DNA from: Pholiota molesta
Lineage: Eukaryota; Basidiomycota; Agaricomycetes; Agaricales; Strophariaceae
DNA length: 64,000 nt
Assembly: GCA_014925825.1 (NCBI GenBank)
Contig: JACGCK010000133.1
Span: 1 to 64,000, forward strand
Direction: 5' to 3'
A model generated the notes under the pieces. The model was not told the DNA's origin. It searched no databases and was given only the letters and a program-made list of their open reading frames with translations. This document shows, piece by piece, positions 11,990 to 23,915 of this stretch (position 1 is the first letter of the stretch; each line of letters begins with the position of its first letter). The position numbers and the translations under genes were made by a program.

Positions 11990-13350
11990 TCTTACCACAA
12001 CGCACTCCCAATGAACTTCAACGCTAGGATCTTGTCTGTATGTCCGTCGATCTATCGATCGTCCCTCTTTCTCTGACCCCCCACCCCGCAGACTCCTGGT
12101 CCCTATGCAGGCTACAATCTGATCCCTATCTACCACATGGAGCGTCTTGGAAGGATCTGGGTACCGAGTGAGTTCGTTGTCGGATTTCAGCTTTGTCAAA
12201 CGTGTTGACTCCATGGTGTAGGTTTGGAATCTGGGTGAATAAGCAAGAGCGGCTGCGCTAGGATGACAGCGACTCATTCCAAAAGGCACGATCGAAGAGG
12301 GTGTGGTGGGTAGTCTGGGTGGTTGGGGCACGACATCGATAGGTGGGGCGCGCAAGATGAGAAGCGGACATTATGAACGGATGAGCGGCCGCTGGAAAAG
12401 CGGCAAGAAGTACGTTTCCTTTCACTTCACTTTCCTGATTCCCACTGATACCAAAACCTGCCTGTTCTTTTGTATCGCACTCCCGTAGGAAATACGTGTT
12501 CGAGCTTTGTTCTACTTCCACACGAGTCTTCCAACGACGCGTGGACCTGCCTTGGACTGTCCACCAGAAGCTCTCACCACAACGCACCCTCTGGTGGCGT
12601 GAAATCCCAATAAACTTCAACGCTGGGATCTTGTCTGTATGTCCATCGATCTATCGGTCCAACCTCTTCCTCTGACGCCTGCTTCCACCACCCCGCAGAC
12701 TCCTGTTCCTATGCATGCTACATCTGCGCGTCGCGATTCCTATCTACCACACGGAGCGCCTTGGAAGGATCGTGATAACGAGTAAGTTTATTGTCTGCTT
12801 TTAGCTTTGTCAAACGTATTGACTTCATGGTGTAGGTGTGGAATCTGGGTGAATAAGCAGGAGCGGCTGCGCTAGGATGAAAGCGATCCGCCAAATAAGC
12901 ACGATCGAAAAGGACGCCGAATTTCAACCCAAAACCCGGGGTCCGGAGCAGGAGGTCCCAATCGTAGGAATAGGAATATATGGTCCTCTGGCGCGAGCAA
13001 GTAAGTAACTTATGCCATTGTTGCAACTTGCCCACCGCGTAACGGACTCCTCGTTTTCAGGCTGCGGCGCGCGGCGCGCGGCGTTTATGGGCACCAGTGT
13101 GTGTCGCACGCGCGACTTAGAGGGTCTAGTCACTAGTGGCTAGTCTGGGTGGTTGGGGGACGACTTCGATGGATGAGGCGCGCCAGATGAGAAGCGAACA
13201 CCCAGGACGGATGAGCGGCTGGAATGGCTTAGGGAAGGTGGGGTCATAGACTCAGCCGCAGGAAAGGCGCTAAGAAGTACGTTCCCTTTCAATTCACTTT
13301 CCTGTTTATCACTGGTTCAGACACTCGTCTCTTCGCTCATGCCATACTCT
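11990..13350. repeat. Direct duplication of a ~600-bp unit
   Basis: Unit 1 (about 11990-12575) and unit 2 (about 12577-13350) share ACTTCAACGCTAGGATCTTG, TGTCTGTATGTCC, CACCCCGCAGACTCCTG, CTTGGAAGGATC, AGCTTTGTCAAACGTGTTGA and GGAATCTGGGTGAATAAGCA. On the minus strand both read RLTKLKxDNxLTRYxDPSK, so decayed coding sequence is possible. Unit 2 carries an insertion of about 220 bp after the first half. Confidence 0.65.
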
Positions 13351-14539
13351 TGCAGGATATATGTCTTCTGGCCGCACCCCCGCCGCACCCCCACACGAGC
13401 CTACGAACGACGTGCAGACCTGCAGGACTCCCATCTCCTGATGCAGTGACCGTGTCAGGCAGAAAGAATCCTTCGCCACCGCTTCGAATATCAGGCTCTC
13501 TGAATCTGCACGGGCAACTTCGAACCCGGCATCAGTGAGCACATTCGTGACACTGAATGGATTCCGCCGTGCATGGCGCCTTTGGTGTTGTGTCTCTCTG
13601 TCTCTCTGTCTGAATATCGGCGAACCTCGCTTTTCTGTTTTCTCTAGCCTATTCCTTTGAGCGTAAAACATGGCTATATATGCACATTATTGTAGAGTAT
13701 ATGACCACGTCGCCGTCCCCGTTACCTCGCGCACTCAGTATCACCCCTCCCTTCCTCAGCTGGCACCGTGCACCGCCCGTCTTCAGCGCCGCACTCTACC
13801 GCCTGCGCGTACAAAGAATGCCGCATGTATTGCAGCATCCGCGGCGCGCAGGCGCTCGAGGTGGCGGACGCGCTCGGGAGTTATAGAACAATAACATGCA
13901 GTTCAAAGGGTACGCGACGTTTCTACTAGCTTTTGTGCTTACGCGTGGCATTAACATCCGTATGCGATCTAGTCGTCACGGAAATTCCGGCGCAGATGGA
14001 GTGGCGATGTCGCAGCGTTTGCCGCATTCCGCTGATTCACGTCCAGGATAACGGCAGTGCCGTCGCACGTTCCACGAACAACGCATACGGCGGTGCCTTA
14101 GGGAGAGAGGTGATCGAAATACGGTAGGCCACACCGCTAGCCGCTGATTACCGGCGGAAGACGGTCTGTGCGCCGCCATCGCGCCCAGTCCTATCACCCC
14201 CGCCGCGTACGGCGCCTTCAGCGTCAGTTCTCGTCCGCCGCCTACCTCCTAGCAGACCCGGAACATATGGTGTACCATCTAAGTTATGTGCTTGGTGTTA
14301 TGAATGGGCGCTACTTACCATTTAATTAGGACGCGGCGAGAAGGCAAGAGGTTGATCTTCGTCACCAGTAGGGCCGGAGCGTTCCCTGGCGAGGTCCATC
14401 CGTAGGCGTAAACGCTATGGGAAAGCGGCCATCCACAGGCAAGCGTGGCTGGCCTTGTGCTTGGTCAGGGGATAGAAACATGTAGGAGGCAATTGGGACG
14501 CTGAGATCGCATTCGCGCGCGGATCTCGTCGTTAACACG
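13351..14539. other. Degenerate intergenic DNA with signature copy 3
   Basis: Apart from the signature at 13.8 kb I see no supported gene. CTCTGTCTCTCTGTCTG near 13590 is a short simple repeat. Confidence 0.4.
13798..13878 (+). repeat. Cassette signature, copy 3
   Basis: CCGCCTGCGCGTACAAAGAA, then CGCATGTATTGCAGCATCCG and a diverged GC-rich end. It is isolated from any NACHT gene. Confidence 0.55.
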
Positions 14540-15658
14540 GTAAACGAATTTGCGTCGCCACTCATTCATATTTCCGTTTACCTCATTCATTTCTAGTTTC
14601 CCCCTGTTCGTTCACCAACTGCAGGTCTTCCTCCTCCTGAGTTCCGCATCGACACCGCATTCGACGGCTTCACGTCCGCCGACATCCGCGACATCTCAAT
14701 CAGCAGCGACGAAATTCCTTTCATAGTCGCGCACACCCCGCTGGGCGCGAAACACCCCACCACCGTGAAGAATCGCGACGTCAGATTCGGCTCGCCACTC
14801 GTTGATCGCGTAGCCACGAAGGACTCTTGCCATCCTCTGGGCTCCGCTTCACCGCCAACTCCAACATCAACTCCGGCGTCGAGGGTGTCGGTCTTTCAGT
14901 ACATGCGGTGGCCGCATGTACCCCCTTACCATACCATCTACGCGTACAAAGAACGCCGCATATAATGCAGCTTCTGCGGCGCGGAGATGCTTTGCGTGGG
15001 TGTACCGCCTCGGCAGTTAGCAGATGGGAGGCGATGTAACTGGGAGTAAGGCATTCCACATGATGTTGATGATTCCAGATGATACCTCAGTTGATCTCGT
15101 GTTTAAAGGCACGCAGCATTTGGTTTATGCTCCATCCAAGCTCTCTTGATGCTGCGTTGCGCTATCGCTTTCATGTCGGTTTTGAGATCAGGATCCGCGT
15201 CAAGAAATTCATCTCATAATCACCACATCCCTCTGCAAGTTGGCTACGATATCATTTCTTCGCCCTTCCAAGATGTGATTTCCTCTATATATCGCATAGT
15301 ACGCAAGCAGTAGAAATGTTTTGGTTGGACCTGCTGGGCAGCAGCGTGTAAGTACACGCGGGCACGGCGTCTGTAGTACATAAATAGGAAGGATATTTCG
15401 CTGCAGCAGCACAGCTTATTAACGACCATTTGCATGCTCGACCGTAACAATGTACAGGTCATGGGGCAAGCGTATACCGACCTTAGTTCCTATTTATAAT
15501 CCAGGACAGCCTCAACTGATCAGAGAGGCATTGCGTGAGAGGACACGACCCAAGTATGCACAGCGCATTCCATGACATGCTGTACACACAGCAAGTGGGA
15601 ACAAATAAAACCACCGTTTTGTGCGGGTCGTTTGTTCCCTTTGGCTTCACTTCCCGCC
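14540..15658 (+). repeat. Upstream repeat and promoter of NACHT copy 2
   Basis: Matches 5600-6660 ahead of copy 1: the block ending AGTTCGTTCACC-like, CGCACACCCCGC, the signature, GGTTGCGCTATCGCT, CATCCCTCTGCAA, and a promoter-proximal part with GGACAGCCTCAACTGATCAG and TGCACAGCGCATTC. CT-rich sequence precedes the ATG. Confidence 0.6.
14934..15010 (+). repeat. Cassette signature, copy 4 (upstream of NACHT copy 2)
   Basis: Close to copy 1, including the preceding TACATGCGGTGGCCGCATGT palindrome-like block. Together they mark the repeat that precedes both plus-strand NACHT genes. Confidence 0.65.
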
Positions 15659-18585
15659 ATGTCCTCATCAAGGGAGATCAACTACTTCCCTAATGCTTCG
15701 AACGCGATTTTCAGTAACTTCACCATCACCCATGCCTCTGGAAATACTGGCAGCTCGGAACGTCATGGTAATATTTTTCTCATACAGTAATAATTTATAA
15801 ACTCAATTCTAGTTAACGACTACACTTAGGATTAACACGCCTGCTCGACAACATTTCCAAAGGTGCTTTTCACGATGCCGCCGAGCGGGGCGATCCGCCG
15901 AAATGCCACCCCCATACTCGCGTCGCTATCAGAACCGAAATCATGGAATGGATCAGTGCGCCCGATGCAAGGCGGAAGTTTATCATCTGGATGTATGGCC
16001 CCGCAGGTTCTGGGAAGACGGCGATCGGACAGAGCATTGCTGAGGAGTGCAAGAAAAAGGGTCTCCTCGCCGCGTCCTTCTTCTTTTCCGGCACCGCCGC
16101 CGGGCGCAACGACACGACACGAGTAGTTGCGACCATTGCATATCAGATCTCCCGCTATCTTCCCCAGGTCCAGGATGATCTCTTCACTGCGATCGAGCGG
16201 GATCCGACTATCTTTTCCCGCGCGCTTGCCACGCAGATACAGGTGCTCGTAGTGGAGCCTCTGAAAGCGCTACCGCCCTTGCCGCAGCCGATATTTGTGA
16301 TCCTCGATGGATTGGATGAAGTTGGCCCCAGCGCCCAAGACCAGGCGAACCTCCTGCACATTATAGGGACAGCTACGGAGGGGCTGCGGCATATCCCCCT
16401 CGTATTCCTCATCGCCAGTCGACCCGAATACGAAATCCGCGAAGCCTTCAATGGACATCTCAGTCCGCTCACGCAATCGCTGGTACTTGATGATGATTAC
16501 GAGCCAGATAACGATATCAGGCTGTATCTCACTGCCACATTCGACAAAATCCTCGACGAACACGTCCGATTGGGTACCCGGTCCCGACTTCCTTCCCCGT
16601 GGCCCTCTGAAAGCGACGTTGATTGTCTCGTATCAAAGGCCTCCGGGCAGTTTATCTTTGCCGCTACGGTGTTGAAGTTTGTCGACTCTATTCGACATCA
16701 TCCGGCAGAACGACTTGATGTTATATTTAGCTTGTTGGCTGGAGGACATTCCAGCGAGACACCATTTGCTTTACTTGACGCGCTCTATCACTACATTCTC
16801 TCCTCTGCGGCAGAACCTGCCAAAGTTCAAAAGATATTGACATTGCTTGTGCTGAGCAATCGAGACTTTATGTTCAATGTTGATCAAATTGAGGAAATTC
16901 TGGATCTTGATGTCCGGAGAGTCCTGGTCGATATTCATGCTCTTGTTTCTGTTCCGTCACCCAGTGATGAAGCCGACGATGACACTGAGCTACGATTTCA
17001 TCACGCCTCTCTCTACGACTTCTTAATGGACCGATCGCGATCTCATGACTTTTATATTGAAGCTAGTCAGGGACATATCGACTTGACTTGGCATTGGTGG
17101 AAGATCATTTTCAATAATCAATATTCCACTCAGCTTCGTTTGCTCACGTGTTTACGCCATTTCATACATCATTGCTCGAAATCACCTCCTAGCATTGAAC
17201 TCGCAGATGATTTCGCCTATTTCGATCTAAAGAAGCTTTTGGAGAAACATTGTGGCTCAGGGGATCTGCTTGCCCCACCTTGGAAAGCTTTTTTTAAATG
17301 TGTCAAACAACAGGTTAGTCATTTAGATTCCATTCAGTATGACACATTACTTACGAGCATATTATATTATTACCTCTAACATCCACCCAACTTAGACTGG
17401 GGATCGAGAAGACATTTCCCTCAAAATGAAAGCTGAATTTGATGCCTTTATCATGGACTGCATTTCGAAGTACCCTCCAGCTCTCCAGACTTACATCCCT
17501 ACCATTTTGGCCCTACAACCCTTCGACAGAGAATCGGGTGACATCATCCGCCTTTTACTTTGTGGATCCATTGAATCCGTAACGGAGTCCGACAATATTT
17601 GCAAACTCGACTCTACACTTTTGAATCTGACTGACGCCAATAATTTCATCATTGATGCTGCTTTCTCCACTTTATTTCAGGATGAATCCCGGGCTGGAGA
17701 ATACTACGTATGCGATAGAAGCTATTTGGCCTTGGCAAATCAAATAATTGGAATTATTTTCCCCAAGTAAGTTGATTTAATATATAATGCTGCAGACACC
17801 CACCCCGCTTAATAGGCCTGGGGAAGACAGTAGGCAAATCAAGTTCGAAAAAGCTTTTCTCATCCCTAATGAACAGGTGCTTTCCCTCGAAGACGGTTCT
17901 TTACATTTACTATACGATCTGGATTTCTATTGGTTTTCGGATATGCTGCGCAAAACACCGCAAGACTTGGATCTTGCAACATTGCTGCGCGAACACGCGC
18001 TCCAATATGATGGACATGCTACAGAGTTTAAGCATGGACGAGACCGTATCGCTCGCTGTAGCTTGGAATATATTCAGGTAAGCAATATCGAAATATACAT
18101 TTTCCACTGTTCATCAATCAAATTTGTACCGTGGTTCCTTCCAGGAGTGTGGCATACCGTATCTGAAGCACGTCCACCCCCCAGACACCAACGAGTGCAT
18201 TATTTGCAAAGAATGCAAAGGCGCTTCCGTCGTCGTCGACTTGGACTGGCAGAATGACCCTCAGGCAGATGCCGCAGCATTTCTCCTGTCATCAGCACTG
18301 GAAGTTTCGTCACACGCTGGTGAAGTAGGCAGCCATTCTAATTACCTGACCAAGGCTCTACCGCGTCTACCCATCGTTCCTGTTGGCCCATATACAACGC
18401 CAGGAGCTAGTATTTCGCCACCCCGGCAGGTCTACGGGAATCCATCCTCGGCACTCTCTTCGAATTCAGAGGCATTGCCAATCGCTCAACCTCCAACACA
18501 GCCGAAGCGGAAACGAGGACAACAAAGTCCGCCATCCGATCTTAGGAGGAGCACGCGTTTGAAGGTGAAGAAGGCAGCATCTTAA
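15659..18585 (+). CDS. NACHT-domain STAND NTPase (NLR-like), copy 2, intact tail
   Basis: Predicted 888-aa paralogue of the 7-10 kb gene and the best preserved copy. Exons 15659-15767, 15830-17313, 17396-17766, 17816-18077, 18145-18585, all in frame with the same intron phases as copy 1. The leader (PNASNAIFSNFTITHASGN) differs from copy 1. Walker A GPAGSGKTAIGQS, Walker B FVILDGLDEVG and LIASRPEYEI are intact. The C-terminus has the Cys/His cluster (ECGIPYLKHVHPP...ECIICKEC), then a low-complexity linker and a basic tail with PKRKRG and RRSTRLKVKK, which resembles a nuclear-localisation signal. The start is the first ATG after a CT-rich leader. Both flanks are repeated around copy 1, so a multi-kb cassette was duplicated. 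No C-terminal repeat domain is visible. Confidence 0.92.
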
Positions 18586-21250
18586 CGACTAGGTCGTTCC
18601 TTCAGCGGCGAGGAGAGTCATTGGTCAGATCGACACTCGGTGCGGACTCGAAACACAGGCGCTTGGCAGGCGCCGCGGGCGGGCAGGTGGTAACTGAGTA
18701 TTTCGCGAGATATGTACACTTTATAGCGGTCTTTATACAGACATTTCCATGCAGTAATATAGAACACGTTTTCCAGAACAACGGCATTGCATGCTCCAGA
18801 CTCTAGTTCTAACATCCCTCGTTAGACGAGCAGTGTGAAGACGATATATTGTAGAGGCTACAGCCCACAACAGCAGCACATTGGCAGACATATCAGGCGA
18901 ACGGCCATGCCTTCGACGTGACGCTTAGAGCCTGGGCCAGGAAGATAACGCCACAGGGAAGTCTGATGAGCCCGGCGGAGACGCTCGCATCTGTGAGGGT
19001 GTTGGGCATCGACTTTGTACGGACAATGGACGTATATACGTGAGGAACTATTCACCGTCATTATCCGAGTGTGCAATTGCGTCGAAGCAAGATTCAAGCG
19101 ATTTAGAGACAAGTGAGCGGTGTCGGGGATATTCTCGGAAAGGTTTGCAGGACTGTAATCAGCAAGGACAGCCCAGCAGGATAAACAAAGAAAACAAGCC
19201 GCGCTATAGATCTATGCAGAAAGCGGCAGGTATATTGGGAGAAAGTAGCCGAACTATTGCAAACGAAGACCCAACAGCACGTAAATTTAGCACATTGCTG
19301 CACGAGCGTAGACAGGCGGAACACACCAGTCGTGGTAATGTGCGTTCGCATCCGAGAGGTCAGCCTGCTTCAGGGTGCAGGACGTCTTTCCCTGCCGAGG
19401 CCGTAAGATCTGGGGAGGGGGATGAACATGTGAGCTGTGTTGGGTGGCATTTAATTCAGTCGACATGCACACCTTTGTCCATGAATTTCCCTCCCAGTGA
19501 ACTCTCTACCATCTCTGTGGTATGCTTATTCCTCCACCGTCTGCAAGTGCGACATGGTCTCTCACCTTCACCCGCGGTTTTGCTGCTGCGGCAGCATAGT
19601 TCAAGTTAAGCTTGTCCTCGCAGGAAGATACCCCCGTTACCAACCCTTTACCCAACCTTTACCATGTCGGCAAGTTGCGCGAGCATTGCTGAGGAACTTC
19701 GCGCACTGGTTAGGCGTCAAGTCTCTATTTGTCGACTTTCAACTGGCGATCCTTCCAAAATCCCCATGTGAATTTTGGTGGACGCACTGCGGTGTTCACT
19801 GTTCAGGTCAAGTTCGGGCAAATGTGAACAGAGGGTGATTACCATCTCGGCAAATTCCGATCTGGCTCGCTATCCCACGACGTGGAAAAGCCTGCTTGTC
19901 TGCTGCTTGTACTTAGCCATCATGTACAGCCTCTGCGATGTACTTATGCCCCAGGATTAGCGCGACGGTCCCCCATCCTATTTGACTGGGGACCTCTATC
20001 GTCCTCCTCGTGCCTTATTTCACCACGGTCATGGCGCTCCTGCGAAACGCCCCTGCTGTAGACCTCGAAGTGCTCGTTGTCGCCTTACTTGTGTCTTCTG
20101 CACTGTTCCCTCACTCGCAGCTCCCTGGCACACTTTGGAGATGCCGTTCGTACCGCGCGCACAATCTCGCTGCCGCCATATGGACCGTGCATCTACATAT
20201 CCCCCCCCGGAGCCGAGTTTGCGATGAAATTTTACTGCCTTTTCAGTGGCTGGACAGGCGCCCTGTTGAGCGGACAGTGGACTGGAAGCATCTGGTGCTC
20301 GATGTAAGCTGAAAACACGTCTTCATGAGCGTCACTTACCATTTCTATCAGGATGCACTGAATATACCACGAAGTTATTGCTGCCCTCGCGCATCGCGCA
20401 CCTGCGCATTCGGAACTCAATTACTTATATCTGCAACGCTGGTATGACCAAATCGTGCCCTGAAGAGATTGGTCTATAGATGTGAGGGAGGGCAACCGTT
20501 TACTGGTAAGTATGGTTCTCATTTCGAGATATGCCAACCTGATAGGTCAAACGAATATCAGAAGAAATCAGCGCGCTTCCTGTGCTGACTGCGTCAGGGA
20601 GCTCTGTTGTTGCCCTTGTAGATATCCCGCGGAGCTATATCAAACCAGAGCGGATATTAGAGACGACGATGTATACCGCAAGTTGAGAGTTATCGCGCTT
20701 GGTCTGGGAGAGGTGTACGCACGAAGTAACGGATGGCAAAGTTGTATTCCCGTTCATGCTTCTGGGGGCTGAACACAGTGCGTACATCCTCGAAATGTTC
20801 TCGTCCTCATTCGCGCTGTCATCATTCGTTTCTAATTTCCTCTTGTTTTGTTGGTCATCCTTAGATCTGGGCCCGACTTCTTCACCCCCGTCGACGTCCC
20901 GGGAACTACAGGATGTTCGTTATCTTCTTCGCTCTTTATCGTCGCCATTCACGCCCTGCTAGTTGTAGCACGCCCCACCCAGCCCGGCAAAGCCTCCCTC
21001 GACTCATCACTCCATGATCGCTCTACTACGATCATGAACTACTCTAACACCCTTCCGCGCCACTAGCACCATCGCGCTCCAACCGCCAACACCCCTATCG
21101 GGCATCGGGCACCCCCGTCCTCCGCTGCCCGCGATGGCCGCCTGGGCCGCTTCCATACCATACCGTCTGTGCGTGCCAAGAGCGCTGCGGATAACGTAGC
21201 GTCTGCGGCGCGGAGACGCTTTGGGTTGGAGGCGGGGTTTGGAAGTCAAG
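18050..21250 (+). repeat. Segmental duplication arm A (inverted partner at 61.25-64.0 kb)
   Basis: From the NACHT 3' exons through the 3' flank (GACTAGGTCGTTCC), a spacer (CTATGCAGAAAGCGGC), the block CGCACCTGCGCATTCGGAACTCAAT and the 21.2-kb signature, this arm is matched in the same order on the minus strand at 64000-61250. No intact gene other than the NACHT end is seen. One stretch (AGCTCTGTTGTTGCCCTTGT then an ERIL..TTMYTAS frame) looks like decayed coding sequence of unknown kind. Confidence 0.75.
21160..21242 (+). repeat. Cassette signature, copy 5 (end of the NACHT copy 2 cassette)
   Basis: Nearly identical to the inverted copy at 61.3 kb through GCGGCGCGGAGACGCTTTGG and the following GGAGGCGGGG. 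Best hairpin of the set. Confidence 0.65.
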
Positions 21251-21331
21251 TTCGTGTGGGTGAATGCCATTTGCCGTATGCTAATGATATTTATTTACTT
21301 ATCAATGTACATAATGATAATTCATGTGTAT

Positions 21332-22604
21332 CTATTTAGCCCCGAATATGTCGTCGGCATAAATTGAAAAGGGCTCTCCCTGCTCGGAGACTCAGAGTTA
21401 ATATTATGCTTAAAAGGGCAAGGAGAATGATCACTTCGTCAGGTTTGTCGGACGGTTTCACCCGTTTCCAAAGGCCCTTGAACCCATCATCGCATCCAGA
21501 ATCTGGGTCTGGATATCAGCCCCCATCTGACTCAATATGATGCATCAGGGAGAAAGAATGACTCACCATGATTACGACCGCTGGCATAGGCCGCCGCCGC
21601 CACGATCTCAAGTAAGCGCTCTTTTACAACTGGAGCCGTTTCTGAGGAACTCAGCAGGTCTTCTATGGTGTACAAAAATTTGTATGTGGTGCATTCCGAG
21701 ATAAATGTAGACGAGGAGTTCCGAAGCAAAATTGCCCATAGCTGGTTTATATTTTTCTTGAATGCAGGTCGTCAAAATCGCACGTGAGAAAACCACGTAC
21801 TCGGGCTGCACCTAACTGCACTGAGGGCTCGCCGTACCTATGAAAGGGTCAACGTCGAACCAAGTCTCAATTAGTAAGGCCAAACGGCGTACTTGAGATC
21901 GCGCCGCAGAGCCTGAACGGCCTCTCTTGCATTGTTTTCGCTCGCAGACGCACGCTCGCAGACTTCGAGAAGGAGAGCCCCGTCTTTCGAAGCTGTGGCG
22001 ATGAGGTAGCCTGGAGAAGTCAACTAGGATGAATGATTGAGAGTGATACAGAAATGGGGCACACCGATTATGCCCGAGAGTTCGGCAAAACCATCGTCCT
22101 CTCTGCGGGCCTCTCGCCCGCCGCGCTCCTGATCCCTGCTCAAAACCCCCTGATCATGTGTCTCCTTATCCAGCCTCTTTCGCTCCTTCTCCTTGTCGCG
22201 GTCATTATGGCGGCCACCCCAGAATAATCTGCGCTTCTTCGTCTTCTCGGTCTCGTCGCTCTCGCACGGTAGATAATCCAGGCTCTGTGGGCCGCTCTCA
22301 GTGGAGGTGGAGCGCTGCTCCGAATGGAACGCGGGCAGGATGCCTTCAGAAGCGCGGGGTGGATCACCCCGCGTGGTAAAATTGTGGAAAGCGCCTCTGG
22401 AAATGTTGTCGAGAAGCATTCTGAAGCCTATCCCCCAATTAGATATGTATGAGTCCGAGTCTCGCTGAATGTGAAGTCTTGAAGATCGTCACCTTGACGT
22501 TCTGACTCTACCAAGCGGCCAACGGGCACTGCGTTTCCATTAGCATGCGAGGTCGTTAGGTTGTTGATATTAACATGCGATGCGTTGGAAAAGTCCTGAG
22601 CCAT
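21332..22604 (-). CDS. Chimeric protein: NACHT-type leader fused to a VHS-domain (LSB5-like) protein
   Basis: Seven-exon minus-strand gene, 308 aa: 22604-22493, 22427-22065, 22010-21893, 21837-21801, 21741-21567, 21508-21435, 21379-21332. Exon phases all close and it ends at TAG. Residues 1-60 match the NACHT leader: SNASHVNINNLTTSHANGN, then LLDNISRGAFHNFTTRGDPP. The sequence then switches to a charged linker (KERKRLDKETHDQ) and a helical domain of about 120 residues with VHS/ENTH features: ALLLEVCERAS, AREAVQALRRDLKYG, LWAILLRNSSSTF, VVKERLLEIV. After it come GFKGLWKRVKPSDKPDE and an acidic end. No P-loop is present. VHS proteins of the LSB5/GGA type act in endocytosis and ubiquitin-dependent sorting. 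I recognise the VHS part by motif only; the exon joins are strong because all seven exons fit. Confidence 0.78.
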
Positions 22605-22880
22605 TTGAGTCTGAGGTGGTGGAATGGGGGTGAAAAATGAGAGGAAGAACCGAGGGTTGAAATTTGGAAGGTAGAGCCCTGTTACTTAAATTAAACCACG
22701 TTGAGGTTGTAATCGTTGTGGGCGCACTGCGCGGCGTCTTGTGCTGTGCATATTTGGGACCCACTCATTACATTCCCATGCAGCGTTATGATAGAGATGA
22801 ATGATTACAACTGTACTCAGCGGTGCCGATATGTGCTGTGTTCCGTTCGACATGTCATTTTGCGCACCACTCTGACTTCT
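22605..22880 (-). promoter_or_regulatory. Promoter/5' UTR of the VHS chimera, homologous to the NACHT copy 1 promoter
   Basis: Read on the minus strand, this segment matches 6730-6976 almost throughout. Shared blocks include GGACACAGCACGTATCGGCA-type sequence, TCTCTATCATAA, CCAAATATGCACAGCAC, and a CT-rich stretch (CTTCCTCTCATTTTT) ending in CCACCTCAGA just before the ATG. It has no similarity of this length to the copy 2 promoter, so promoter and leader exon travel together. Confidence 0.65.
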
Positions 22881-23756
22881 TCATCCCACGATTTTAACAG
22901 TGTTCGTCGAGATTAAAGACCTGCGTGAGAGGATGTTGAGGGATGTGCATGCTCGCTCGCTCAGGGATTTACACCGCAATCAGCATCGCCACACCCACAC
23001 CCACAACACCCACAAGCCCGTTTTGGACACATCGTCTGTAAGCGAGATCAGTCTCAACCTCAACACAACCATGGTCCATCATCCTAATACAACCATTCTA
23101 TATGCTATCTCCATATCCACCGAAAATGGCTCAGTCCAAAACATGACATCGGATGCAAATGCACCAAAACTGCACCGTCGTGTCCCATCTCGTTGTTGCG
23201 TCGCGTCCTTGCTTTCACATCTTGTTCACGTCTCACGAGAAGTGGCATCTCCGTTCAAAAATTGTCAAAAGCTTTAAGTAGTGGCGAGGGCGAGTCATCG
23301 TGAGGCGGAGGCAGCCTCATAAGCGCAAGAAGTTGAAGAAGGAATATAAAGTTGTTATTGAGTTGTTAATAGCCATTTCGGCAAGTTCCGAGCATTACTC
23401 GTGCCAGCGACGAGTCGACAACGACTGCTCGCCTTCTACACTCATGTACAGTCACCTCGCCTTCATATACGGGCTCTACGATGCATACCCCAGCTCAAGC
23501 TCCTGGTACGCTTGTTTCACCATAGCCATACCGTTCATTGTACATAATCATTCGCACTCGCACTCAGGATAGATACGCCCTTCCCAGTGCAGGGAAAGCC
23601 AACGAAGCCGACGATTGCCCGTCTCCTGTAGACCTCCACGAATCCAACACCCCACATGGCGCAGCTGTCACTGCCGCTGACACCAACATCACTTCCTAGC
23701 GTTGCGCATCCACTACGCCCGCCGATGCAGTGGTCGCATGAGCTCACGCCGCGCTA
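22881..23756. other. Degenerate intergenic DNA
   Basis: CACACCCACACCCACAACAC near 22990 is simple-sequence. From about 23330 on, the DNA resembles the decayed cassette upstream repeat leading to signature copy 6. No intact gene. Confidence 0.4.
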
Positions 23757-23835
23757 TACCCTCTGCGCGTTCAAAGAACGCTGAAACAATGCAGCTTCTG
23801 CGGTGCGGAGATGCTTTGGCTACAGGCGAGGCTCG
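23757..23835 (+). repeat. Cassette signature, copy 6
   Basis: CTCTGCGCGTTCAAAGAACG, then a shortened spacer and GCGGTGCGGAGATGCTTTGG. It is preceded by the degenerate GCAGTGGTCGCATG block seen before other copies. Confidence 0.55.
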
Positions 23836-23915
23836 GATTGAGACGCCATGGTGTAATCAGGGGCGGTGGAATAACGAGGGTTCACAGAAGTGAGTCGTTT
23901 TGCGATTGATTTACA

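Noticed and set aside
22033..22379. Plus-strand frames at 22.0-22.4 kb
   Set aside because: Antisense shadows of exon 2 of the VHS chimera.
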